In this document: positions 11,365-23,400 of the stretch, one piece after another | Layout of the letters: every line of letters begins with the position of its first letter | Numbering within the stretch: position 1 is the stretch's first letter | Assembly (NCBI GenBank): GCA_958496175.1 | Contig: OY292274.1 | Span: forward strand, 71,000,630-71,064,629 | Length of the DNA stretch: 64,000 bases | Source of the DNA: Sisyra terminalis | Lineage: Eukaryota > Arthropoda > Insecta > Neuroptera > Sisyridae | Direction: 5' to 3' | Position numbers and translations under genes: made by a program | The notes under the pieces: model-generated | The model's input: the letters and a program-made list of their open reading frames with translations, nothing else | Databases searched by the model: none | What the model was told of the DNA's origin: nothing

Positions 11365-13983
11365 TTAGTTAAATAATGTTAGAACTTTTATACCTACTTA
11401 TAGTGTTATAGAAAATAAATATTGTGAGTTGCATCTTCAAACTTGCTACTTGTGATTCTGTTTCGAAAGCACTGCTGAAATAAGGAAAAGTATTCAAAAT
11501 TACGACTGACTCTGGAGCTTTATTTTACTAACCATATTTTTTTTTTAATTTCAGCGATATATTATACATAGATATTTGGAATTAATTTATCATTAAGAAA
11601 CAGCAGATATCATTGGTATTCAAATATGTCATCTTAAATGTTTAAAAAAAAATTATACATGAACTTGAGCTTACATTCTCAGCATGAAAACCGGATAAGT
11701 ATATTCAGATTACTTCATCTTGTTGTCTTAATAACAATAATAATTTGTAATATTCTTTTCTAGATCCAACCAATTGAAAGTTTCAATTTTGGATATTTAT
11801 GATTTGATAATTGGTGAAGAAAAAATTAATTGTTATTAAATAATTATTAATTAATAACCGATGACTTTGAAAAAGAAAGAAGGACGTCGTCATCAATTTG
11901 TTGAAATACTTTTTATTAATAATAATTTATTGAGGGATATAATTACTCAATAAATGTGCAATCACTTCCTTGCACTTTTCTAGTAAACCAAACTTAAAAG
12001 TAATGCACCTTTTCAATTTAATGTTTTACTTATTATTTATTTCAACGCTATTCCATTTGGTTTTGAGGAAAATCATAGACAACTGGTTGTTTCTTCCCTT
12101 CATTACTGTTTTCTGTGGAAAAGTACCTAAGTATTGAAGAAAAATTACAAGTTCAGGATAAAACCTCATGAGGGATAAATTGTTACAACTATCGGAAATG
12201 CGTTAAAAGGAATTACTGCAAAGCTTAAGTAAATTGTAAGGCTACAAATCATCATGGATCATATTTCCATTTTTTGATATCTTTAAGAATTAATGAAAGC
12301 ATTTATTTGCAGTACACCTTTAACATCTTAAGTCAATTTGTGGGCACTGATTTGAAGTCCTTAATTTCCACCCTAGACCGAAGGATAATCCGATAAAACA
12401 TTGCAGAACCCTAAAATAAAGAATGAAGAGGATATAGATTTTTAATCTTCGACAATAAGGAAACTTATTTTCTTCATTGTTCTGAAAGCTGTTCGTTTCG
12501 ATTCAAGTGGGAAGGGGAATATTATTTTTCCGTACGGACATTATGACATTGTTGGTCAAGAAAGCATATATCTGGATATATGAAGAACTACTCTACTCTT
12601 CGAAATAATGCTCAAGTTTTACTAAAATATTAAGTACCACAAGGACGCTTTATATAAATGACATCAATCAATCTCTGAAGATATTCGAAGAGACTTCCAC
12701 AGCTTTAACAATGTGGATAATCGTATAACAAATAGACAATGACTGATGTATTTTCAATTACAAACTCACATACAACTATCAAAGTTTCCAAAACCGAGTT
12801 GTTGAGAAAGACTTGACCTTTACGAGGTAAAAATGATTCATTTTTTTACTCAATTTGATCTAATTTGATGATTTTTTTTTAGATTTCTAAGAAGTCATGA
12901 TTTTATGAAATTTGAGATTTAATGGACGGACGGATGGCATGGCGATAAAGAATGTTGTAAGTCATGTTGACGAATGGTTCACATGCATCATTGAAAGAAT
13001 TTACTAAAATCATCTGAAGAATTAATTTGTACTAATGGAAAATGAAACTTCGTAGTATTAACCATATATGTTGGCAAAGTCGATTCTTTTCTTCAAATTA
13101 GTGTCATAACGACTTATTTGTCTAAAGATATTTATATTTTAATCTAATTGCATAATAATATTTTAATCTGCTATCCAGCCGAGATAACTCGGAAAAATCC
13201 TTCTTTGTTAAATTTGATAATACAATTAACCGGTAATTGAACAAATAAACCAATCTTTTCAATATTTAATGGCAAAATCGAATGTTTCAGCTGAATCTGT
13301 TCTCAATTGAAAGTTTGAACACAAGTTCCAATTATTATTGCACAACGGTAAACTGTTGCAAAACTTGACAACTGCGAGAAATAAAAGCAAAAAAATTAAA
13401 GTAAGTTTTTGTCCTATTTTCATCTTTAAACTTAAAAATATTAAAGAAATCAATAAGTCTCTTTGAAAATACACAAGTTTATTAGCATCAAAATAATTTA
13501 AATAGATAAGTTAGTAATTTTAGTTAGTGACTTTTTGAAATTTAGTAATTTTTTTAATATTGGTTGTTGGTGAGTAGTGGCACTACTGAAACTGCAACAA
13601 ACAAACAAATAAACTCTATTTTGTTATCAACAAGTTGCAATGAAAAGTTTCTTAATACATAAAGTTTGAAAATAATTATTTAATTAAAACAGTCATATAA
13701 TTTCTTAATTAATCTGGAAAGTGACAATTAAGTGTTTGGTGCATAAATTGAATTAATTATTCTCTTTAATTGTAAGTAAACTTTTCAAATAATCGAATGC
13801 CGAAAGTTAGCGTCAGTGCGAATAGCATTGGGGCTTTGATTTACTTTCATGCTTCCTTTCAAATTCCTTAATATCTAAATTATTTTTCAAGTTTGCTTAT
13901 TGAAATAATTTAAAGTTTAATATCTCTATATTAATATGATGCATTATGTTTTGGAAGCTACATTGTTATTGTCTTTGTTGCAG

Positions 13984-14101
13984 GTGTTTGTGATAAGTGC
14001 CATTGGATAGCCGGCTGGATAGAAGATGCTGGATGCTGTGGATAGAGTGAAGCTGAATGATGCTGTGAAGACTTCAGTCAAGCTAAGATGCATGCATTTT
14101 T
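13984..14101 (+). ncRNA. Near-invariant 118-nt island, copy B
   Basis: Counterpart of 9369-9486, with 116 of 118 positions identical and no gaps. One of the two changes creates a TAG in the only long plus-strand frame of copy A, which argues against a conserved plus-strand peptide. Confidence 0.5.
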
Positions 14102-14143
14102 TAAATTAATCGTTTTCTTCTTCTTTTTCTTTTGCCGTTTCAG

Positions 14144-14305
14144 CTCTTAGGGGTATGGGCCGCGTGGTAACTGTTCTTGAGCCTTCGGTTGTTCCCTATT
14201 TCTGTCTTTCTTTCTTTCTTCCCTTTTCACAGGCCACAGGATTCTAGGGTATCAGTTGATACGATGTACGCGGTCGAATCCTAGATTGCACCGAACTTGG
14301 GTACT
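14144..14305 (+). ncRNA. Invariant structured island, copy B
   Basis: Counterpart of 9528-9690. The outer stem AGGATTC (14238-14244) / GAATCCT (14276-14282), the inner GTATC/GATAC hairpin and the possible 66-bp intron (14167-14232) are all kept. Only the T-rich tract before the acceptor varies in length, as expected for a polypyrimidine tract. Confidence 0.45.
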
Positions 14306-14511
14306 TGATGTTATTTATTATAATTTTTCGTTTTTATGGCTCAAAACAATCGCCTTTCCCCATATATGGTACATAATACTGTATATTGTAGATATTTGAA
14401 TAGGAAGGTGGAGTAGGAAACTGTAGGGGTTAGTCTGTTAGGTCGGGTAGGTAGAGACCTAAATGGTCTAAATGATTAGGTGCATTTCATGATTTAGGAT
14501 ATCTAATTAAA

Positions 14512-14850
14512 GTGAAGTGAAGTGAAGTGAAGTGTTTGTATGTTCTTCTGTGTCTTTTTTCGCCCTGTGGCATTAAAATTCACGAAGACATCATCGAGAG
14601 TTTTGTGGTCTGATAGAAGAAGATCATTATGCAGGTAATATACTATCTATTCTAATTAAATTTTCTCCAACGCATATTAATAATACTTTTTGCAGGTAAA
14701 TATAATATAGTGATGATAATGATCTTCAAGCTGGTGGAAGCTACTGCTGATGTATGTCGCAAAGATGGATGTTTGAATGAAATTGTTTTGGCTTTTACCT
14801 ACCACCACCGTAGACACTTACTTAATAATAATAATAATAATAATAATGAA
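14512..14850 (+). ncRNA. Conserved exon pair around a 61-bp intron, copy B
   Basis: Counterpart of 9881-10190. The GTGAA run is longer here, the donor is at 14635 and the acceptor ends at 14695, again giving a 61-bp intron. The second exon-like part ends in an AAT microsatellite (about 14822-14849), longer than in copy A. Confidence 0.5.
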
Positions 14851-15069
14851 TTTTTTGAATTACTTAATTGTTGAAATTCTTGTCAACAGCTAATGATGAT
14901 ATTTGTTTCATTCCATTACAACAACTTGGACAAGAAAGCAGATATCAGAAACTTGTGAAAAAACTCTACTACTACTACTACTACTATTGTATAATATGTA
15001 GGAACCTTGTAGGTAATAACAATATAGCATAATTTTAATTTGATGTTAAATGAGAAAACCATTCCTTTA

Positions 15070-17930
15070 TTTTTTTAGATTCATTTTATTGAAAAGGTCA
15101 AACTTTATAATTAGTCAAAGGTCAAAGTAAAGAGGATAATCATCGAAATGAATTTAAAAGCAAGAAAAAAGGACCTACACTGACAACTACTTCGATGTTG
15201 TCTAAATGGAACTACCAAATATTATAACGTTGGATCGTTTCGTTACCGTTCATCCAGTGATAACCGTCATATATCTAGGCGATCTAGGAAAGTAATGAAT
15301 GAAGGTGTTGAAAACAAAAACATCATTGATCAATAATAACAAAGTTTTGCCCAATATAGAAACAATATTTTATCCTACTTTCTTCAAATATTCCAACAAT
15401 CAACGGCGAATTTGATTAGTGACAAATGTAAAGTATTACACTAAAGTATCATTGGTTGCGTTCACCTGCACAAAAAGAAGGCTGGAATCTTTAACTGAGA
15501 ATGTAAGTGAAACTGAAACTTGTGGAAACTTTTCAACGATATAATATTATTATATATATATATTTGTAATATAATATTAAAAGTTTTAGTAAGAAAATGT
15601 GAAGTAGTACTAACACACTGAAGAAATTGATTTGTGTATCACTTTAGGTGTACCTACTTATGTAATGTTTTATTATTATTTTTTCCATTTTCCAATTCAT
15701 ATTTGTATTGATTTTAGGAACAATAGGTGTAATATGTGTTGACAGCTTTTCGTGTTCTAGCCAAAGGAATGCCACCAATCAAGTGTTGCAGGTGTTGGCT
15801 CGAAATATTTTCAATTATTAAAAATATTGCTTGTAATATTTTTCAACAATGAAACTTTACGTTACATCAATTAGACGACGCCAACCAGTGGCATGTATGT
15901 AGTAATGGAAAGGACCAAGAACAAAAGTTTTATATTTATTCGAATTGAGAGGTGAGAAAAAAAATGTTCTTGCTTTATTGATCAGAAAATGAATATTGTG
16001 TTTCTGTCTGTTGTATTTTAGATTTTTTCAAAATTTCCCTTTGTTGAAGACATTTCATTAAACAAAAGAGGAGACTCATCATGAATACATCTCGACACTA
16101 TTGGCTTTAATAATATCTAAATTTTTGTTGTACTTATAACAAATATGTATTAAGTTAGGTTTAATCGTTGATCACTCGTTTGTCATTTAAATTTATCCAT
16201 TCAAGTACTTAAGTTTATTATAATTCCAATTTGTTTTGTTGTCGAAAGTTTTATAGAAACTGTTTTTATTGATTTAACTTTAGTAATTCAATTTAGCTTC
16301 AAAATTTTTTTCGTCAATCAAACATGTTGTATCAAATGAATCTGGATAATTAAATAAGATTCATTTGTCTAATATTTAATATTGCAATCTGAACTTCTTT
16401 ATGTACTTTCGTATTATTTATTTTCAATAGCAAAAATTCCCACCTGAACGACAAGACTGGAATTGTTTGTCTTTTATATTATTATTATAATCCAACTGTA
16501 ATTTAACTAAGATATTTATTTTCATTAGGAAAACTGTAAATTATGTTAAGGGATTTTCAATTTAGTCAAAGCATAGTGTCATTTATTACTTTAAGAAATT
16601 AACAAGATTTTTATTTTATTAAAAGTAAATGCCAGAAATGTAAAGAAAAAAAAATAACGAGAATTTTCAATTTAGTTGACATTGTATTATATATGAAGTA
16701 TAATATTTCCCATTTTTGATTTATTTTCATTCAAGGAAACATTGTTTGATATTAAGTATATTATATTTAAATTCAATTTTGAATTGACAAAAGTTGATTT
16801 GTTTAAATGTAACTAGTAACAGTAAATTACCTACTACAAGAACAGATACTATATTATAGAGTGATACAGAACAGATACTATGTAGGTACTATGAATGGTA
16901 ATTACTGTAACTAATTTATTTTTAATCTAATATAACGATTTAGGAAAGATTATAGGATGAACGATTAGACTCACATCATCTTCTTCAATGCCAATTGTAA
17001 TAATATTTGTAAATCATCCGCTGAACAAAAAAGGCCTTGTATTGTTATATTTGTATTAAAGTTCATTCACCAACATTTTAGGCAATTAGGCATTGCATAT
17101 ATTTGTTGCAATATATCATAGCTTACCTACTGGTGCGTACCTTAGTGATCGGAGGTCAAAAGCGAATAGAAGATCTGAACTTTGTGTACATAATTGAATT
17201 AATAATATGAATGGTGGGAAAGTTGTATGACTTATAAGTAATAATACAACTTGAGAGCTTTTCAAGCATCGTAGAACTTAAGCTGGCAAATGTCTTGAAA
17301 AACTATTTACATGAATGCTCTCTAAATAATGACTGACAGAGATTTGTGGGCTCAATCTCTGATAAGTAGATAAATATTAATGATGGTAATAATAATTTTG
17401 GCAAATTGAAACATACACAAACATAGTTCGCAAAGATCTTTGCTACATTCCTTTTGCACTGATCACTTTGTTTTTATAAGATTTGGAAGATCTGGAATTT
17501 TTGGAAATCTCAAAAGCAGAACTGACAAAATTTGAAATTATTGTATATATAGAATATGTAGTTTCTTAGTGTACGTTTGTTGCTTGTTTGGTGTTGGTAT
17601 TGACTTGGATGAATTGATTGAGGTAGCAAATACTCAACAATTATAATAATAAGAGTTAAAAGAACTCTTAAGAATTATGCATTCTGTGTGGCGGCAGAAT
17701 GGCAAAGAAATGGTGGTGCATAAGATCAAAGTCTCAAGTCCTTCACTAATATATAAGCTCTCGTATGCTAAAAACTAATATTCCCAAGCACATTATAAAT
17801 GAAATGAGATTCCAAAGTTCAAAATGTAAGCTAAATATTAAATATAGATTTCTTTAAAGCTGGCAATTTCATTATAATTTATACATTAGATACCATGAGA
17901 AAGCAAAGCCTTTGAAAACGGTGAACCAAG
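15070..17930. other. Copy B-specific DNA, no gene seen
   Basis: Apart from a short match at 15403-15460 to 10475-10530, this stretch has no counterpart in copy A. It is AT-rich, has no long open frame, and shows no terminal inverted repeats or target-site duplication that would mark a transposon. Confidence 0.5.
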
Positions 17931-17931
17931 C

Positions 17932-18025
17932 TGTGGATGGTTCATAGTGGAAAAAAAACATGTGGAATGGCAAAGTGAACTCTTGAGAAATGCAATACTT
18001 ATTGGCCTGAAGTTCATGATGAAAA
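17932..18025 (+). ncRNA. Conserved island, copy B (matches 10521-10617)
   Basis: Counterpart of the copy A island, with short indels only. It marks where alignment to copy A resumes after the copy B-specific DNA. Confidence 0.4.
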
Positions 18026-18586
18026 AATTTTTTTTTCTGGCAAACTAAATAGAATAGAAGGGATTGCTATTACATAAAACTTTAATTAATAGGACAGGTA
18101 GATTCAACTTGTTGTTTCTTCAAAAGATTTTTTTTTCTTGGCAATTAGATATATCATTATTGTAATACTAAGTTGTATTGTTGCTACAAAAATGGGAAAA
18201 AATAAGTACTTCAAATTTGCAATTTTTCACAGTTGTAGGTATTTGTATTTTTTATTGGTTGGTTGGGTGGGTGGTAATTTTCGAGCCTTATGCTCAAACT
18301 ATTAATGTTCAGATGAGATTCTTTTTGAAAATTTTTCATTCCTCTTGAATTAAAGAGTACATATTTGATCTCTTAATAATTTTTCAACAATTAAATAAAG
18401 TTTAAATTACAATATTTTACATAAGTTTGTTTATGTTTTTACAATCTAAGTTATAGATACATTCATTTTGTTTGAAAATATGTTTGTTTGACGTTCATTT
18501 AATGTTGCCAATTAACTTTTAATTTATTCTATTTTATATATTATTGTTATTTACCATTTTAAATACATTGAAATGTATTGTTTTTA

Positions 18587-18793
18587 TTAAATTTCGAATG
18601 AAAAAATTAAGCACTTAATGTAAAGCTCGGAGAGGTGGTTGGGAGGATCATTGGGGGCTTGAATGCCCCACGAGGAACAAATTGTTTCAAATATTTGTAA
18701 CAAATTGTTATAACAATCGGATTGACGACAACAAAAGGAATTTGAAATGTAAAACTTAAGTACAAAATTGTAAAAATATAATGAAAATTTCAA
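18587..18793 (-). other. Conserved G-rich island with minus-strand open frame, copy B
   Basis: Counterpart of 11161-11364. The plus-strand G-run cluster is kept almost unchanged. The 68-codon minus frame aligns to that of copy A with in-frame gaps but ends further downstream because the copy A stop codon has changed. Confidence 0.3.
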
Positions 18794-19871
18794 TCAGTTA
18801 AATAATATGTTAGAACTCTTGTATAGTATGTTATAAAGGGAATAAAAACTTTCGACTTGTGATTCTATTTCGAGACCTGACTGCTGAAATTATGATAAGT
18901 ATTCAAAACATAACTACTGACTCTTGAGCTTTATTTTATTTAACATATTTCTTGTAATTTCAGTGATATATTATCAGATCTACATATTTGGAATGTTTAA
19001 TTGAAAATTGGACAAAGGTTTTTTGTGCCTACATGGTCCTACTACTTGTGATTTTATTCAAACACCTCAAATGGAAAGTACAAATGTTGTTATTGCAGTT
19101 AATTAGTATTACATCAATCATTGATTTTAGTGTTTTCCTTTTTTAAATGATCCAAAAATGTGCTTTCTTCAAATCAGCCGAATCAGCTGACAAAATTGAT
19201 ATTATTTTAAATGCTTAAGAAATTAAAAAGAGAGCCTTCATTCTCAGCATGAAAACCGGATAAGTATATTGAGATTACTTAATCTTGTTGGCTTAATAAC
19301 ACTAATAGTTTGTAATATTCTTTTCTAGGTCCTACCTATGTTGAACGTTTCAATTTTGGATTTTTATGATTTGCTAAATTTACATATTAGAATGCACATT
19401 GCCGGCCTAACATAAAAAAGACGTCGACTACTTGGGCAAAGTTTTCTTTATCCTGTTCAATAAAATTAGTCACTTGTACCTAACCGATGTCTTCGAAAAA
19501 AGGACGCCATCCGTCCAATCAATTCGTTGAAATGCTATTTATTAATAATAATTCATCCAGAGAAATACTTAAATATCTCTACTCAATAAATTTTCAATCA
19601 TTTGCTTACATTTTCTAGCAAACCAAACTTAAAGGTAATTGTCCTTTTTCAATTTAATTAAATTATTGAATCTTTCAACGCTTATCTATTTGGTTTTAAT
19701 ACATTTTTATTGAGCTATTTATTTTAATTATACGGATTAGACAATTTAATACTTTACCTCTGAGGTATATCATTGTTGATAAGGCCGTTGGAAAATTGGA
19801 ATCTTTTTCTGTCTAACACATTTGGAAAATTTTAGTTCTGTTTCAGTCAGACTCCTTTCTGTTTGACATCA

Positions 19872-20033
19872 AGGTTTATAAAATACACAGGTGGCCTCAT
19901 GGTGACTACGTGACGTATCCAGAAGAAATTCATACATATCTTCAGAATGATTCAATTTCAAAATTCTTCGTATGACGTCATTTTTTTTTTTCTAATGGAG
20001 CGACCTGTGTAATTTATAAATCTTGCTTTGACA
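19872..20033 (+). mobile_element. CRE-carrying MITE, copy 1, upstream of MBD-R2
   Basis: About 160 bp bounded by imperfect inverted ends (AGGTTTATAAAATACACAGG and the CCTGTGTAATTTATAAATCT side). Inside it has TGACGTAT at 19911-19918 and the palindrome TGACGTCA at 19973-19980, the consensus site for CREB/ATF-type bZIP factors. It ends about 310 bp before the 5' UTR intron of MBD-R2 and 385 bp before its ATG. Other copies are at 28357, 50090 and 55713. Confidence 0.8.
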
Positions 20034-20346
20034 TAAGGTTTCTAGTGCAATAGTTGAATAATAGACGTCACTGTAATAGTCTATTACGTGCATTAAGAAA
20101 AGACCTGACCTTTAGCCTACTTCTGTCTATTGCATTTGAAAAATTATATCCTTATCTCACTCCATCTTCAACTCCTTGATCTCGCTTCTATATTGGAGAA
20201 ATACGCATTTATTGACGAGGAAGTTAAAAAAATATTAACGTTGTTTACGTCATATTTAGCGTAAAATATCATTTAAATTTGAATAATGTTATGAATTTTT
20301 CACTTCCGTGCAACAATTTACAATAAATTTGGTTGAAAAAACAAAG

Positions 20347-20405
20347 GTAACACTGAAATATTTGGTGAAATGAACGTATCAAATTCTAACCTCCAAAATT
20401 TATAG
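20347..20405 (+). other. MBD-R2: 5' UTR intron of MBD-R2
   Basis: ACAAAG is followed by the donor GTAACA at 20347, and the acceptor ATTTATAG ends at 20405, 13 bases before the ATG. The 59-bp length matches the other introns of this gene. No coding frame crosses it, so it would lie in the leader. Confidence 0.55.
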
Positions 20406-20418
20406 GAATTGATCTAGC

Positions 20419-23400
20419 ATGGGCCGAAGATGCCGCGTGAAAGATTGCTTATCGGATTCCCGACGACCTGAAGATCTCGGCGTCACATTCCACAAAGTTC
20501 CATTCCACAGTGACATACGTCCCAAATGGCTGAGTCTATGTAAAATTGTTCCCGACAATCAATCCAACAAAATCATATACGTGTGCTCCCGACATTTTCG
20601 TCGCAACGATTTTTGCACCTTCAAAGGCACCAAATATATGCTCCGCCAGGGTGTACTCCCCTCTATGTTTCCATGGACCGATCCCATTGACGTTAAAACA
20701 CCTGCCAGCAAATCCAAATCGTTGGACATCAAAAAAGAAAACACCGAATCCGAGTCGGAACCCGAGCCGAAAGACGCTGAAAGCAACGACGATTCCGACA
20801 CAATGAAACCGCGAAAACCGACCAGAAGCGTTGAGAAACGATCCAGTCGACTACGACAGGACAAGGAGGCCAAACCGGAGCCGACAGTGAAACTGGAAAA
20901 AATCAAAGTTGAACCGGAAAGCGTTGAAGAAGATGAGGGGTCAGCGAAAGAGGATGAAGGGGAAGTGAGCGAATTGAAGGATTCCTTCTCGGAAGACTTC
21001 ATTCCTGTCACCGAGTTCACGCCGGGCTCGAAAGTAGAGGTGACCGACTTCAGCGGTTCGTGGCTTCCTGCCAAAATCAGCGAAGTGGACTACACCGAGA
21101 ACGAAGTATTCATTGAATTCGACGAATCGACAGGCAAATCCAGTGAATGGATTCCGATGGATAGTAAACGTTTACGCCAAATCATGGAACGTACTTTGTT
21201 TGAACCGGGCGAAAAAGTTATGGCGACATGGAGAAATTCGATAAAATTTCCTGCAACAATAGTGCAAGCAATTGACTCCGGTACGTGAACCGAGTCCAGC
21301 GTTCTTGACTCAACAATAAAAACCTAATTGTGTCCTTTTTTCACAGACAACTACGAAGTCCTATTCGAAGACAACATTCAAATTGTGCTGAAAGCATCCA
21401 AGATTTCCAAGGCACATCCGTTCAAGAAAAAAATGATTTGTTCGGCTAAAATTCCGGCCAATCTTCCCAGTCCATTATTTGCACCCGTCGAAGGTTCCAA
21501 ACAGGATAGACGTGCTCGTAAACGTAAACTGAACGTGTGTGAACTATTCAACAAAAAACGACCCAAATCGGAGGAAGAAATTGAGCAGGCGACCAAAGAA
21601 AAATCGGAAGCAGAAATTAAAAAAGACCCGAAAAAGGAACCAAGTAGTTCAATTCGTAAGTTTTGCTTGGTGGAAGATTGAGAGAAAAATCATTGTCCTT
21701 TTTTTTAATAGAATCGCCTAGAACACAGTTATTAGCTGCAGAGTCGGGTCGCATAAGTCCTGTTTCCGGTGACTGGATTTGTCGATGGGAAAACGGAGAA
21801 CCCGTGGGTACGGCCAGCGTTTTAGATTCAAGAAAATCAGTTATTGTCAACGATCCCCGCATTCCAGACGGTTGGAACAAACATTTTGTTTGTCGTGCTC
21901 AAGGTACATCGGCGGGAAAATGGGATGCAATCATTGTCAGGTAAAAAAAAACGAAAAACTATATTTAATTGGACTTTTTTTTTAACCAAAATCTTTGATT
22001 TTTAGTCCTGAAGGCAAGAAATTCCGATCAAAAAGTGATCTACAAACGTACATCGAAAAAGAGAAATTAAATCTCAGCATTGATTCGTTTGACTTTAGTT
22101 TGCACTTGAAAAAAGCTCGAGCTTTAGGTTTATATGAAAAAATTATTCCCACCCCACCCACCAAGAGTGCAACTCCCAAACCTAGTTCCACCAACAAAAC
22201 GGCCAGCTCCAACAAACCATTGAGTACACCAAAATCAAAACCAGCAACATCGAAAACTGATACTCCAAAAGATGGCGAAGCCATCGATAAAAGTATTGTT
22301 AATAAAAATAATAAAAAGTTGGCGATTTGATTGTATTGTTATTAATTTTTAGATGCTGGAAGCACTGCAATGAAAATTATATTCGAAAACGGTGCGTACA
22401 AGTGTCCGGTGGAAGGATGTGCCAAGAATTTCCGAAAAGAAAACTTGGCTCAAATGCACGTGAAACATTATCATCCTGAATTTTCTAAATTTGTCGGATC
22501 AACACCGAACGTGGCCGATTTGGCCTATGCCCGTACCGTGGGCGATGCAATCGAAGATTTTCTACCCAAGACTCGATTAAATTTTGGTCTTATAACATCG
22601 AGTGCCGAGAAAAAAGTCGATGTCAAATCAACGCCACGCACGCCCGTATCCAAACAAGACACTGTCGACAAAACCAGTGTGGATCAATTAAAATCAAAAG
22701 ACGAATCCGTGCCCAGTCCGAAAAGCACCAAAAAAGATTCGGAAATCGTTAAAATCTTAAACAGTGACACAAAAACGCCGAAAAGTCAAGAAATTCTAAA
22801 AATGGAATCGAAGCTGGTGAAAATATCGAGTTCCGCATCGAAAACGGATAGTAAACGTGGGAATTTCACTTCGGAGCAAAAACGTGATATTAAATCGCCC
22901 GAGTCGAAGGTGGCGAAATTTCCTGATTTTGGTAAGAAAGACGAGGCAAAACCTTCTGGTGGAATCAAAACATTGTTGCCAGTGGTTCGGGCGACTGATG
23001 GTGAACAAAAACCGTCTCATAGTGATGGTGGTCTTGCTGCGAATAATTTACCGAAATCTTCGACTCCATTGAAATCATTTACCAGACAATTAAAAACGAA
23101 TCGTCGTAGAAATAATAGTGAATTTAGTGATTCGTATAAACGGCGCCGATATACCAAGCACGATTATGATTACTACACGGATATTAGAGACTCTGACAGT
23201 AAGTCACCAGATTATTTACCATCGCGCAAAAAGAAATCAGTCGAATTCAATGATTATTCACCGCAATTGTATGACCAAAGTTCCACGCAAACTAATGGTC
23301 CGCAACATATAATCACCGAAACCGGTGAGGTGATTAAAATTGTTACGATGAAACAAGAGGAAATTATCAATTGCACGTGTGGCCTTATGGAAGAAGATGG

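Larger units (their letters stand above)
6500..12060 (+). ncRNA. Candidate spliced long noncoding RNA gene, copy A
   Basis: This is the left copy of a tandem duplication. It aligns in order to copy B: 7075-7268 with 12760-12952, 8440-8800 with 13070-13400, 8940-9690 with 13555-14305, 9880-10460 with 14505-15070, 10521-11400 with 17932-18830, and 11430-12060 with 18850-19690. No frame stays open across the conserved islands. They start after good acceptors (TATTGCAG before 9369, CGTTTCAG before 9528, TTTTCACAG before 9617, TTTTGCAG before 10060) and a clear donor GTAATA stands at 9999. The plus strand is chosen because these splice signals are on it. Transcription is inferred. An old tandem repeat or a dead gene with constrained regulatory islands would be the alternatives. 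Confidence 0.4.
12640..19690 (+). ncRNA. Candidate spliced long noncoding RNA gene, copy B
   Basis: This is the right copy of the tandem duplication described for 6500-12060. It keeps the same order of conserved islands and the same splice-like signals (TTGTTGCAG before 13984, CGTTTCAG before 14144, TTTTCACAG before 14233, donor at 14635, acceptor TTTTTGCAG at 14695). It is longer than copy A because 15070-15400 and 15460-17930 have no counterpart there; this may be an insertion in B or a loss in A. The extra DNA shows no transposon ends but contains further splice-like pairs, for example a donor GTGAGA near 15952 with an acceptor TATTTTAG near 16020. Transcription is inferred. Confidence 0.4.

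Noticed and set aside
17610..17640. TTGAGGTAGCAAATACTCAAC as a let-7-like microRNA
   Set aside because: Only the first eight bases resemble the let-7 seed; the rest does not match and no hairpin partner of the right size is seen.
20559..21074. 171-codon minus-strand frame opposite MBD-R2 exon 1
   Set aside because: It is a shadow of a Ser/Glu-rich coding exon with strong domain support on the plus strand.
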